From Rhynchospora pubera (taxonomy: Eukaryota; Streptophyta; Magnoliopsida; Poales; Cyperaceae), in NCBI GenBank assembly GCA_028095005.1, contig CM051462.1, forward strand, positions 235,122,473-235,186,472: a stretch of DNA of 64,000 nt. Reading direction: 5' to 3'. How positions within the stretch are numbered: the stretch's first letter is position 1; each line of letters starts with the position of its first letter. Shown here one piece after another: positions 22,947-33,513 of the stretch. Under the pieces are notes generated by a model. The model ran no database searches, was not told where the DNA came from, and was given only the letters and a program-made list of their open reading frames with translations. A program made the position numbers and the translations under genes.

Positions 22947-24412
22947 TGGCTATATTTTCTGATTTTATAGAAAAAGACATGGAGGTTTTCATGGATGATT
23001 TTTCTGTCTATGGTACAACTTTCGATCACTGTCTAGCTAACTTGAAAAAGGTATTGCAGAGATGTGAAGAAGTTAACCTAGTCTTGAATTGGGAGAAGTG
23101 CCATTTCATGGTGCAAGAAGGAGTCGTTCTGGGCCACATAATCTCGGAACAAGGAATTAAAGTTGATCAGGCCAAGGTGGAAGTGATTGAGAAGCTCACG
23201 GAGCCAACTTGTGTAAAGGATGTTCGGAGTTTCCTTGGTCATGCCGGTTTCTACAGGCGTTTCATCAAGGATTTCTCTAAAATTGCTAAGCCTTTAACAA
23301 ACTTGACTATGAAGGATGCAGAATTTATCTTTGATAAAAGTTGTGTTGATGCATTTGACAGATTGAAGAAAGCACTCGTGACATCCCCGAACTTGCAACC
23401 TCCAAATTGGGATGAACCGTTCGAATTGATGTGTGATGCAAGTGATTATGCAGTTGGAGCAGTACTTGGACAGCGAAAGGATAAGAAGCCCTATGCCATC
23501 TACTATGCAAGTAAGGTGTTAGATGAAGCCCAAATCAACTACACCACAACAGAAAAGGAGCTTCTTGCAGTAGTCTTTGCCTTAGATAAGTTCAGGTCCT
23601 ACCTGATCGGTTCAAAGGTTATAGTCTACACCGATCATTCTGCACTCAAGTACTTACTCTCGAAGAAAGACGCCAAGCCAAGACTCATCCGGTGGGTTCT
23701 CTTGCTTCAGGAGTTCGATCTTGAGATCCGTGACAAGAAAGGTACAGAGAACAGTGTTGCTGACCATTTATCCAGGATCAAAGCAGAAGGCATTAAATCC
23801 GAGACACTGCCAATCAACGATTCATTTCCAGACGAACATTTGTACTCAATCCAGTCTGGAACGGACCGCCCTAGCATGGAACGGCCCGTCCCAACCACAG
23901 CAGATGATGTCAGGACTGCCGTCCCAGCCAGAACGGCCCTGTCTGAGCCAGGCGATACAGTTGGAACGGCCCGCCCCAATCTGGACCGGTCCGTCCCAAC
24001 TCAGGCGACTCCATGGTATGCTGACTTTGCGAACTATCTAGCGAGCAGAGTTATGCCCTATCAGATGTCCTTCCAGCAGAAGAAGAGATTCATAGCCGAT
24101 GCTAAATACTACTTCTGGGAGGACCCTTTCCTGTGGAAATTTGGAGTTGATGGAATGTTCAGAAGGTGTGTGCCGGAGAGCGAAATTGAGCAAATTCTGC
24201 ACAATTGCCACGCTTCAGCTTACGGAGGACATGCCTCAGTGTCTAAGACCACGGCCAAAGTTCTGCAATCTAGATTCTTCTGGCCCACGCTTTTTAAGGA
24301 CGCAAGGAAATTTATCTCTTCTTGCGATCAATGTCAAAGGACAGGCAACATTTCGAGACGCCAAGAGATGCCTCAGAATCCTATTCTAGAGGTTGAGATC
24401 TTCGATGTTTGA
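22943..24412 (+). pseudogene. RT (catalytic part)-RNase H-integrase N-terminus
   Basis: This continues the polyprotein in a shifted frame. It holds the RT catalytic motif VFMDDFSVYG, then RNase H with ELMCDASDYAVGAVLG, TTEKELLAVVFALDKFRSYL and YTDHSALKYLL. Next comes a linker with two palindromic-motif pairs (GTDRP/ERPVP and GTARP/DRSVP). It ends with the HHCC zinc finger of integrase (HNCHASAYGGH...CDQCQRTG). A TGA stop at 24410-24412 interrupts the frame just before the integrase core, close to another one-base frame change. No start codon is expected here, since in an intact element this is internal to gag-pol. Confidence 0.9.
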
Positions 24413-24423
24413 GGGATTGATTT

Positions 24424-25311
24424 ATGGGACCGTTTCCATCTTCATGCGGCTATGAGTTCATTCTTGTGGCAGTTGATTACGTGTCCAAATGGGTGGAAGC
24501 TATTCCGAGCAAGCATGCAGATTCAGCAACAGTCAAAAAGCTTTTTACCAAGATCATATTCCCACGGTTTGGAATTCCAAGGACAGTCATTAGTGACGGG
24601 GGCAAACACTTCATTAACAAACAGTTTGAGAATCTTCTAACGAAATATGGAGTGCGACACAGGGTGGAAACCCCTTATCATCCGCAAACCAGTGGCCAAG
24701 TTGAGATATCAAATCGAGAAATAAAGAATATCCTGCAGAAAACAGTGAGCAGTACAAGAAAGGATTGGGCATTAAAATTGGATGACGCCTTATGGGCATA
24801 TAGGACAGCTTTCAAGACTCCTATAGGCATGAGCCCATTCAAGCTGATTTATGGAAAAGCATGTCATTTGCCAGTGGAATTGGAACACAAGCCATACTGG
24901 GCAGTTAGAGCACTCAACATGAATTATAAATCAGCTGGAGAGAAGAGGATTCTGGACTTGCACGAGCTGGAGGAAATAAGGCTAAGTGCATATGACAATG
25001 CTAGGATCTACAAGGAGAGAACAAAGCTTTGGCATGACAAGCATATTCAAAGGAGATCCTTCGAAGCAGGGGATATGGTGCTTCTGTTCAATTCCAGATT
25101 GCGGCTATTTCCTGGCAAACTCCGGTCTAGGTGGACAGGCCCTTACGTTGTGAAGAAAGTCTATCCATTTGGAGCTGTTGACATCTACAAGGAAGGAGAT
25201 GAGACCTTCAAGGTGAACGGACAGAGGCTCAAGATCTACGTTGATCCAAATGCTAGTGCAGAAGGAGGGGAAGTGCGCTTTTTGACTAACCCCTCACCCG
25301 CAGAGACGTAG
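24424..25311 (+). pseudogene. Integrase core and C-terminal domain
   Basis: This is the third segment of the broken polyprotein, in yet another frame. The DDE core shows VAVDYVSKWVEA (first Asp), TVISDGGKHFINK (second Asp) and HPQTSGQVEISNREIK (Glu). A GPY-like C-terminal module follows (SRWTGPYVVKKVYPFGAV), as is usual in Ty3/gypsy integrases. The frame closes at 25309-25311. Apart from the breaks upstream, the domain is complete and conserved. Confidence 0.9.
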
Positions 25312-26614
25312 ACATCAGGGGTCGAGCTTGAGACCTTAAACAAGAGCTTCTTGGGAGGCAACCCAAGGGTTCTGTTTTTAAATTTATATTTGGTTCATTC
25401 AATTTACTTTATGTCAAAAAGTCAAAAACAAAATAAAAATTTGAAAAACCAATAAAAGAATAAAAAAATTAGGAGTAGGCTAAATAACCTGAATACTTGG
25501 CTTAATTTGTGATGTGATTGATTACTCTCAGGAAGAAAACGTGAAGAAATCGACGAGATACTAAGAAAGACAAGCTTGGGGGAGGAAATTATGGTTGGAA
25601 CGGACCGTCCCAATATTGGGACGGCCCGCCCCAACAAGTGGAACGGCCAGGTCTGGTTCAGGACGGAATGGAAAGGCAATACAATTGAGCATGTGAACTT
25701 ACTTAATGGAACGGTCCGCCCCAATCTTAGGACGGTCCGTCCCATTTCGAAAAATAACTGTTACGCGTGCTCACCGCGTGTAACCACCCACTACCCAAAC
25801 CCGACCCATTAACCCACTAACCCAACAGTTACACCCCATCTCCCTCTCCCCATTCAAACCCATTTAAACCCAGCCCTCTCTCTTTCTCCTCTTCCTCTTC
25901 CTCTCACCCGACCCCTACTCCCCTCCACTCGCGAAATCCGACGAGACGCCGCCGCCGACGCCTCGCCGGAACCCTAGCCCTCTCTCTCGCTCCACCCTTT
26001 CGCTGCCACAGCCCGCCTCTGCCGCCATCACCATCCGCCGCTGTCGCGCCGCTCCCCATTGGCAGATCCGCCGTTAGCGCCGCATCCGCCGTCGAATTGG
26101 CCGCGACTCAGTCACTCTCGCCTCTCCTCTGTCTCCACGTCGCCTCCATCCTTTTCGTTTCACCGTATTCTCTCGATTTCGCCGGAATCCGCCGCCTCCG
26201 CCACTGCCACCTCGCCTCCACCGCCATTTCCTCTGGATTTTCCGGTAAAATCAAACCCTTCCTCCTCTCATTTCATTTCCTAAACCAATTCCATTAAGTT
26301 TGTACCAAAAACCAGTACCAATTTCGAAATCGAAAAAATCGGAAACCATCTCTGGTACTTAGCCAATTTTTTGCCCAAACCTCAATTGGAACGGACCGTC
26401 CCATCTCTGGGACGACCAGTCCCAATTACCAAACCCTGCCAAAAGCCATCGCCCCAGTACCAGACCGCCCCGTCCCAACCAAGACCTCTACATCTCCATA
26501 AGTCCAGAACGGTCCGTCCCACCATCAGGACGGTCCGCCCCAATCCATAAAACATCCAAAAACACTCCATTCCAGAACAGACCGGACCGCCCCATTTCTG
26601 GACCGACCCGTTCC
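25312..26614 (+). other. Post-integrase spacer with CT/GC-rich island
   Basis: There is no pol-related coding. A purine-rich tract, AGCTTGGGGGAGGAAATTATGG, near 25574 resembles the true PPT upstream of the 3' LTR and could be an internal PPT. From about 25800 to 26260 the base composition changes to a C/T- and CCG-rich island like a plant gene 5' end. It has GCCGCCGCCGACGCC and CCCTAGCCCTCTCTCTC blocks and then a donor-like CCGGTAAAATC near 26240. Palindromic-motif pairs flank the island on both sides. Confidence 0.6.
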
Positions 26615-28532
26615 ATGCAGAGGAGGAGTTCAGGGAGACTTTCAGACAAAATCTCAAAATATTTGTTTCGCGATCTCCCGCGAAAGCCTGGAAAGAGGAA
26701 GATTCTTGTGCCCAGATCATTTACCAGGGGCATCGGCGGTTGGTCAACGAAAGAAGACAGCCCAATTCCACCGCTTGACAAGTACCCGCTCGATCCGCGG
26801 GAGTTCATGGTCAACCCGCCTCCCGTCTCTCATTCACAGTACACAGTTGAGGATCCAGACCAGATCATACCATTCGCAGGTTGGGTCAGGCGCAGACAGC
26901 CATCTCCTTACGTGTACTACTGGTCCGAGCTAGAGTCAATTTCAGACATGGCTGATGATCAGACCGAGCCTGCTGATACGGCTCAGTCCTACCAGCCTGA
27001 AGCTCAACCTGATCCTGAGCCCGCTGCCACAGATGCAGAGATCAATGCGGCAGCGGAGGCAGAAGAAGAAGCAGAAGAAGAAGAGGTGGAGGATCTCGTC
27101 CCTGAGACGCAAACCTACCCCTCCCAGCCTGCTGAAATTGAGCTTGCCGATGTGCACATCCGCCTCAAGGGCTCAGATGCCAAGCAGAGGTTCAAAAACC
27201 TCCGCAACAAACACTTCCAAAGCACCAAGGCGATTGATTTGCGGGTGCTAGATCAGCTTGGCATCCGCGATGACTTCTTCCGTTTCACCAGATCTGTCGG
27301 GTTTCGCCCGAGATTCTGGAAGATCAGAGCTCCAGCCTATACGGCCCTCACTATGGAGTTCCTCTGCACCCTTGACCTCTTCTTCAAGGATGATCTCTGG
27401 CAAATGACATTCCGTGCGAACGGAAAGAAGATGATCTGCAACGAGAATGACTTCGCCCGGTTCTTTGGGCTTGAAAATGGGGAGATCACGGATGAGTTCT
27501 TTGAGGACAACCTTTGGGAGGAGTTATCTTTGGAGCACAGACAGCCAGTCAACACCCGCCGCTCCTCCCACATCGACTATCCGCTTCATACAGCGGATGC
27601 TCTCTCTTACCATCTTTGCCAAAGGTGAGTCGGGTGTCAAGTTGACCCGCGGTGAGCAAGCAATCCTCAACCAGATCTTCTATCCCAAGGGCGAGGCAAA
27701 GCTCAATTTGGCCTACTTCATGATGAAGCATTTCGAGAAACAGGCCAACAATCTCAGGGCCGGCACGGGTCAGATCACAGTGGGCGGATACGTGACTCAT
27801 TTGATCCGCCAGTATGATGTTACGGTGCCTTGGGATGAGCTTAGGCGAAGCGGGGGATCAAACCGGATAGGCATGAGGCAGCTGGTTGAGATGGGGATGG
27901 TGGCCCAGGTTGGATCCGAGTATCAGTATTGTTATGACCGCCATCGGTTCCCGCTTCCATTCACCAGGTCCATTGATCTCCAAAACAAAAGGACCTGGCT
28001 TCTGGTTGATAGAGATGGACGATTGATCAACCATGAAGAGGAAGAGATGCAGCGCAGATTGGCTGAGATGGAGGCCGCTGCTAGGGCAGCAGGCGCCGGT
28101 ACATCGGCAGAGGCAGAGGCAGCAGGAGCCTCTAGTCACCCGTCTCAGCATCCCTCTCATTTCCCATCGATGCCCCACATTGAGCCCTTTGATGATGTTC
28201 AGGGCGAGCACTTCACTTGGGGTGGGATCCGCATGGAGGACATTCATCCATCCCCCTCACCGCCACACCCACATGGAGGGTTTGAGCCGCAGTGGCAGCC
28301 GGGATACGGCAGGGGATCGGACCAGCGCTACTTTGACATGCTGCATGACATCCACACCGCTCAGTGGAACTTGCAGGCATCATTGGATGAAGAGAGGGAG
28401 GAGAACAGGAGATGGAGGCAGCAGCAAGATGAGCGCAATGCAAGGAACGACGATCTGCTTAGCCGCCTCGCGAGTCACATCTTTGGCCCTGGACCTTCAG
28501 CTCCACCGCCACCTGACCCACCACATTTCTGA
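26615..28532 (+). pseudogene. Post-pol ORF of Athila type, frameshifted
   Basis: The ORF opens at ATG 26615, which directly follows a palindromic-motif copy, and reads 337 codons to 27628. A frame change near 27575-27600 then moves the conserved reading to a second frame, which continues to TGA 28532. The first part has a basic N-terminus, an acidic Glu/Ala-rich stretch (about residues 140-165) and KQRFKNLRNKHFQSTKAIDL followed by RANGKKMICNENDFARFFGL. The second part has LNLAYFMMKHFEKQ, a Glu/Ala coiled stretch and a Pro/His-rich tail. Extra ORFs at this place in Athila elements have been called env-like. I see no convincing transmembrane segment, so that role is unproven. Confidence 0.75.
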
Positions 28533-30008
28533 GCCAGTTTCAGGTACGTTTTTCTATTTTTCTCTCCTTTATTTTCTTTCTTGCATCTACTAGGACTAGG
28601 GACAGTCCAGTAGATAAGCATGGGGGGGGTTAAAGGATCGAAAAATCGAAAAAACGGATAACTTAGAGCATCTGCATAGCATATTGCCAGTTTCAGACAG
28701 CATTGGAACGGACCGTCCCACCAATGGGGCGACCCGTCCCAACAGGGCGTCCCAGTCTAGAACAGCCCGTTCCAACACTGTCTGAAACACTGAAACTAGT
28801 CAAGTATTGTGTCTGGGACGGTCCGTCCCACCATCAGGACGGTCCGCCCCAGTGGGTCGTTCCAAGCTAGAACAGGCCGTTCCAGACACAATGCATTGGC
28901 AGTTTTTGTATATACATGTGGGATTTGCATAATTAAATCATTCTAAGTTGCATTTAGGATAGTTCTAAGGATCATTTAGCTAATCTTGATGTTTGTGACT
29001 TGAGAAATTTGGGCAGATTCTGAGAAAAACTAAAAACTTTGTTGAAAATTTGCAAAATGAATTTGACTAAACTAATTTGAGGCAAGCTAAGGATAGTAAC
29101 TTTCATTTGACTTGGGAGTAATTTTGCTAAGCATTGGATAGTTAATTTCAAAAGCAATTATACGGTTGTATTGAATAGAGCCGGCAAAGGGCTTGATTTA
29201 GTTCGCCTAAGATCATTTGAGTAACTCAAAAATAAGGATAACTGTAAGATGGTTTGCACAGATTTTCAGAAACTAAAAACCTTCGCAATTTTCTTTTCAA
29301 AATCAAAGTAAAAAAAAATAATAATAAAAAAAATGGAAAAACCAAAAACAAAATAAAAAGGGGAACTAAAAAGTGGTGCAGTGCCATGGACACTGTAGGA
29401 GGCTATAGGTACTTGCGGATTAAAAGAATTCCATAAACCATGGGTAAGAAACAGAAAGAGATTCATGGTATATATATAAAAAAAAATAAAATAATAAAGA
29501 GGAAAAATCCTCTAAAAATCCGCTCTTATCTGGCCGACTTCTCCGCCTCGGGAAAAACCTCCTTGCCCCAGGAGAATTGTATCTTGTAAATAATTTTCCT
29601 TTTAAGTTATTTAAATTTCTGGTTTGAAGTATCGTAAGTCTGTGCAAAACAACTTGGAGTTATTCTGAATTATTTGAGTTAAGCAGGTTCGATCCCGTTT
29701 CTACTTGATTTCTAACTGAATAAAAACTTTGAAGAATTAACTGATTTAATGCTTAGTGAAATGAAACAGAGTCAATGTGATGTGAGGATCTTTGGTTTGA
29801 TTTCAGAAGAAGTTAAGTCACTCAAAAATAAAATAATTTGGTCTTAATGGAAAAACTTTTTGAAAATGCCCTTGTAACTTAAAGTCACAATCAATTAAGT
29901 CTAACTAGAAGGATTCTTTGAACTAGTTAGTGCACAGGAATTTGAACTCAATTAGGGTCTAATTCAGGTCTAAGTCCAGAGTTTTGCTTGGGGACAAGCA
30001 ATGTTCAA
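28533..30008 (+). other. Non-coding 3' region of the gypsy element
   Basis: This is untranslated element sequence between the post-pol ORF and the polypurine tract. It carries motif copies near 28705-28884, then becomes AT-rich with A runs near 29310-29360. No ORF with a recognisable product. Confidence 0.7.
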
Positions 30009-30021
30009 GCTTGGGGGATTT
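30008..30021 (+). other. Polypurine tract before 3' LTR
   Basis: AGCTTGGGGGATTT immediately precedes the TGATGTACGG start of the 3' LTR. This is the position of the plus-strand primer in LTR retrotransposons, and the form is common in Ty3/gypsy elements. Confidence 0.75.
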
Positions 30022-31690
30022 TGATGTACGGTTTCCGTACTTGATTTTCAGCCAGAATAAACCCCAAATTTCGTTCAAATTACTTGTGTTTTTACTCATT
30101 TTCCTTTAAATTGTGCTAATGTTAGATGTAGGAAAGTTCAGCCGTAGCCCGACAAGTTTTTTATACAGGTTCATCACACTTTGGCACGAAAAAGGAGAAA
30201 ATCGACTAAGTTGCACAGATCCAGCAAGTTGGAACGGGCCGCCCCAATCACAGGACGGGTCGTCCCACCTCAGTGCAGACGCAGGCAGAGGGAATCCAGA
30301 CGATGCATTCAATCCATGCTGGGACGGGCCGCCCCATGTTCAGACCAGGCCGTCCCAGTCCACAACCAGGCCAGAGAGCTATTTCGAGATTGCCAAATAT
30401 AGAGTGCCTGATTTGGTGAGGCGGTTTCTTCAGTTTCCACCGCCTTTCTAAGCCACCATGCCACGTTTTGGGACTTCCCAAGAAGCCTATATAAGCTCTG
30501 TCCTGGCTCCAAGTCAGGGGGAGTCGAAATTTGCTAAGTTTGGAGAGCCAGAAGGGAGCAAGGCAACCACCCTGTCGAGATGACCATCCACCAGCCTGAG
30601 ACGCACCGTCCCACCATCAGGACGGGCCGCCCCAGACAGGACAGAGCTTAGGAGATAGACGATTTTCGAGCACATCTTGTTGTAACTTGGTTTTTCCTTT
30701 TTCTTTGTGTTTTTGTATGATGAAACCTGCTTTTTCTTGCATGGAGTAGTTTAGTTTAGGGGCTATGGTTCGATAACTTTTCTTTTAGTTGTTTGTTTTG
30801 TTTGAATACTTGATTAGTTGCTAAGTTAAGTTGCGTTCTTGATTTCTGAAATTTGATTCTATCTTTTTGTTGCAAATTGTTAATGTTAGATTTGGCTAAT
30901 GAGTTAAACAAAGGCCTAGTTTAATTGTCAAAACAAAGTCTATCTGCAATAACAAGTAAACACCTAGATCACTTAGGTAGGCGATATCTGAAAGGATTAA
31001 ACCAAACTTTAAGAAATTAGAGTTTTACTCAATAAATCGAGAGATTGAGAGTTTACCAAGACCCAGAAATCAGTTAGAAACATCTAAACCAAGAAACGAG
31101 AGTTGAAATTTAGGAGTTTTTAGGATTTGTCAAACAGAACCCCACAACTTGACCTGAACGAGAGTTAGAGCACAAGTCTGTAGGTTAGATTTGATACAAT
31201 CCACGTAAAAACACTCAGCAAATAATTAAGTAGGATGACAAGACAAACATCAGATGGTTGGAACGGCCCATCCCAAAGTCAGGACGGACCGCCCGAGAGG
31301 GGGCGTCCTGGCCTAGAACGGACAGCTCCAACCATCTGACAGGGTTAGGACGGCCCGTTCCAGAGATGGAACGGTCCGTCCCAGCCTTGACAGACAGGAA
31401 AAGTTAGACAACCTGAACCCCTAATCATTTGTTAATTATTTAAACTTTAAATTAATCAAGTTTTCATAGGGAATTAGAATTTTAATCCTGTAACTGCATT
31501 TCGCCCTTCAGTTTAGATCTGTTTGAAATTTGAATTGTTTATTTAATCAAAAGAATTTAGATTAATACGAATTGTTTAAACTCAGAAAAGTAATAGTCCG
31601 TCCCCGTGATTCGACCCTTAAACTATACTGCAAACGAATTAGTATCGGTTTTTAAGGAATTAATTTGACCAGTACCATCAGCACCGATCA
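30022..31690 (+). repeat. 3' LTR, full length (1669 bp)
   Basis: It starts TGATGTACGG and ends CACCGATCA. The first 1.37 kb match the 5' LTR with only a handful of differences, for example CTTAG/GTTAG near the start, an A-run length change and GACGGCC/GATGACC. The last ~300 bp (31393-31690) have no counterpart in the damaged 5' LTR. It carries five to six pairs of the palindromic motif. Confidence 0.92.
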
Positions 31691-32532
31691 CTAATCATCA
31701 AGAAAGCCGTATGTCCCTCATTAATTAACTTAGTGAGTGACGATATCTGTTTGGGCCCCTTGATGGAGATAGATTGTTTGCATGCAACCTTATACAATTA
31801 TCTCCAGATCAAGAAACGTATAATCTGCAAGAATGACACATTCCTATCTTGGATTATACGATGATATCGTGAGACAAGAATCAAAATAGAGAATTTCTTT
31901 TATTTTCTTATACAAGATTTAAATACTGTAGCAGTACACTATTTATGCGAATTGAGAATCATAACGTGTTGCTAGATACCGCTTATGATTATTGGGAATA
32001 AATAGAGATTTATTTCCATGTCCAACATAGCATAAATCCTCAAAAGGTCACACAAATAGAGATTTAACCAAACAGTGTATTATTTATTTAGTCGCAACAG
32101 TGCGTATTGCGGAAATATGATAAGTTGATTAATTAATTATATACCGTTATAATTAATTAAGTCAAATAGATCATATGAAAATAAATTAATGTATTAGCTA
32201 ATCCTAAAATAATTATTAATTAGTTCATAATTATTTTAGTTTAACACAATTTAATACAAATAGTTATATTAATTTATTGGGCCAATATGCATGTATTAAA
32301 TATATAGCCCAATTGAAGAACATTTGGCGTAGCTTTTAATTATGTGAATTAGAGGCTTAATTAAAAGAGTTGAGAGGCCCATTTGAGCCCAATTTGTGGC
32401 CGGCCGTATGAGGTAGGTGGTAGGTAGGGTTTGTGCATTATATATAGAGATGTATAGATGCAAAATGGAGGCTTCTCTCTTCCCTAACCCTAGCCACCAT
32501 CTCTACCCCTCTCTTTGGCTGCTGGCCTCACC

Positions 32533-32563
<31 letters not shown>

Positions 32564-33215
32564 AGCTCATGTGTTGAGCATTATTCTCCCCACTAATTAA
32601 ATTGTTAATTAAGGAAGATGAGAGAATATCTTTGGATTAGTTTTGCTCTCCTTGAATCGCTAGCACAAATTAATTAGAACTTGGTTAATCTCAGGTGGAC
32701 TCGAGGCGACTCCGGCGAGGTGGTGTAGACATGCACGCCACCAACTCCAAAAGCCAAGGATCGAGCCTTCTAGTTACGACACTAGAAGAAGTGAAACCTC
32801 CTACACTCTTTTTCTTGTGTGTGTGAATGACCTTTGCACTAGATCTACTTTTGCATGGATGTTAATTGTGGTTAATTAAATGTAATTAGCTCAAAACTGT
32901 GTTATATTCCAATAACATACACATATGCAATTAAGTTGGTAACTCTTTACCTATGATTTGTAGAACTTAATCATCACCTAACTTGCATACTAATCTTATA
33001 TGATAATTAATGTTTCTTGTTAATTATCAAGATTATGGACAGTTTAGATTTATCATTGTTATTCTAATGAATGATCTACAGAGATCCACAATTCAGATCC
33101 TCAACTGAATGATCTATGAATAATAAATCCTAGGAACAAATGATCAAATATCATCAATAACATAAACTAATATTTAAGTCATTCAATTATTGACTATTAT
33201 GACATAACTCCAACA
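31691..33215 (-). repeat. Right LTR-like arm of the palindromic element
   Basis: Read on the minus strand it starts TGTTGGAGTTATGTC at 33215. It then passes through a ~310-bp segment shared with 17617-17930 and a body shared with the left arm. It ends at the nested gypsy target duplication. It contains phrases such as CTAGGGTTAGGG and a CT/GA microsatellite but no coding frame. Confidence 0.75.
32532..32560. repeat. (CT)n microsatellite
   Basis: About 14 CT units lie inside the right arm of the palindromic element. The corresponding place in the left arm is only weakly GA-rich, so the expansion arose after the arms diverged. Confidence 0.9.
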
Positions 33216-33220
33216 AAGAT

Positions 33221-33513
33221 GTAGGCCGTTCACTCCTCTTGTCAAGGCGCATCCCAAGTCCAAAAGACTCTGGGCACCCACTTTCAAATGTCTGCTCTGT
33301 AAATCCAAGGAGACTGGTAACCAACTCCTAGTCCTGTGGGATCTAACTCCAAATTGTAGATTTTTGTGAAGTAAGAATCTTTAGCTCTCCACAGATGTTA
33401 GGTCCTTTGACCAAAATATGGATCAGAACATTTGGAGTAATGCTAGAATCAGACATATAAGACGTCAAATGTCGATCATTAAGAATTTAAAGGGCCGACT
33501 AAAATCTCTTTGT
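33221..33513. repeat. ~469-bp tandem repeat, rest of copy 2 and partial copy 3
   Basis: It resumes in register with GGCCGTTCACTCCTCTTGT, the phrase that follows the interruption point in copy 1 (near 15780). At 33445 AGAATCAGACATATAA starts a third unit that breaks off near 33513. This reconstructs the target into which the nested elements inserted. Confidence 0.85.

Larger units (their letters stand above)
18338..31382. repeat. Dispersed palindromic motif GGAACGGNCCGYCCCA
   Basis: Roughly 40 copies occur, usually as pairs 4-7 bp apart: a GGAACGG-type copy followed by a GGACGG-type copy. Examples are 18338/18360, 18428/18450, 18705/18727, 19357/19379, 19445/19465 and 19512/19533 (LTR and leader). 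Others are 21051/21071, 21177/21198 and 22197/22215 (gag-protease), and 23858/23878 and 23963/23983 (pol). Further pairs are 25597/25618, 25708/25730, 26388/26409, 26507/26528, 26580/26600, 28705/28727 and 28815/28837 (spacers). The 3' LTR repeats the 5' LTR set. The core GGACGGNCCGTCC is its own reverse complement and rich in CpG and CHG. No such copies were noticed outside this element in the window. Function unknown. Confidence 0.9.
18128..31690 (+). mobile_element. Athila-like Ty3/gypsy retrotransposon, decayed
   Basis: This is a 13.56-kb element with ends TGATGTACGG and CACCGATCA and a 5-bp target duplication CTAAT (18123-18127 and 31691-31695). The order is 5' LTR, leader, gag, protease, RT-RNase H, integrase, long spacer, post-pol ORF, non-coding region, polypurine tract and 3' LTR. 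The RT motif FMDDFSVYG, the protease variant DLGAS, the large size and the extra ORF after integrase point to the Athila/Tat branch. The LTRs differ by about eight substitutions in ~1.36 kb by eye, so the insertion is fairly recent. Even so, the coding region carries several frame breaks and the end of the 5' LTR is missing. The copy cannot be autonomous. Confidence 0.93.
16245..33215. mobile_element. Head-to-head LTR-like element with nested gypsy element
   Basis: The outer boundaries are TGTTAG at 16245 and CCAACA ending at 33215, flanked by the 5-bp duplication AAGAT (16240-16244 and 33216-33220). The flanking 469-bp repeat resumes in register across the insertion. Without the nested gypsy element the insertion is about 3.4 kb and has no coding capacity. 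Its two arms match each other as inverted copies rather than direct LTRs, so it is not an ordinary LTR retrotransposon. TG...CA ends and a 5-bp duplication do indicate integrase-type insertion. It may be a non-autonomous LTR derivative whose LTRs became palindromic. Confidence 0.8.

Noticed and set aside
26059..26297. Pro/Ser-rich frames in the CT-rich island
   Set aside because: Low-complexity translation without ATG-based or conserved coding signal; better seen as leader-like sequence.
18338..31382. CRISPR-like array of GC-rich repeats
   Set aside because: Spacing is irregular, copies are imperfect and lie inside coding and LTR sequence of a plant retrotransposon. There are no spacers of even length and no cas genes.
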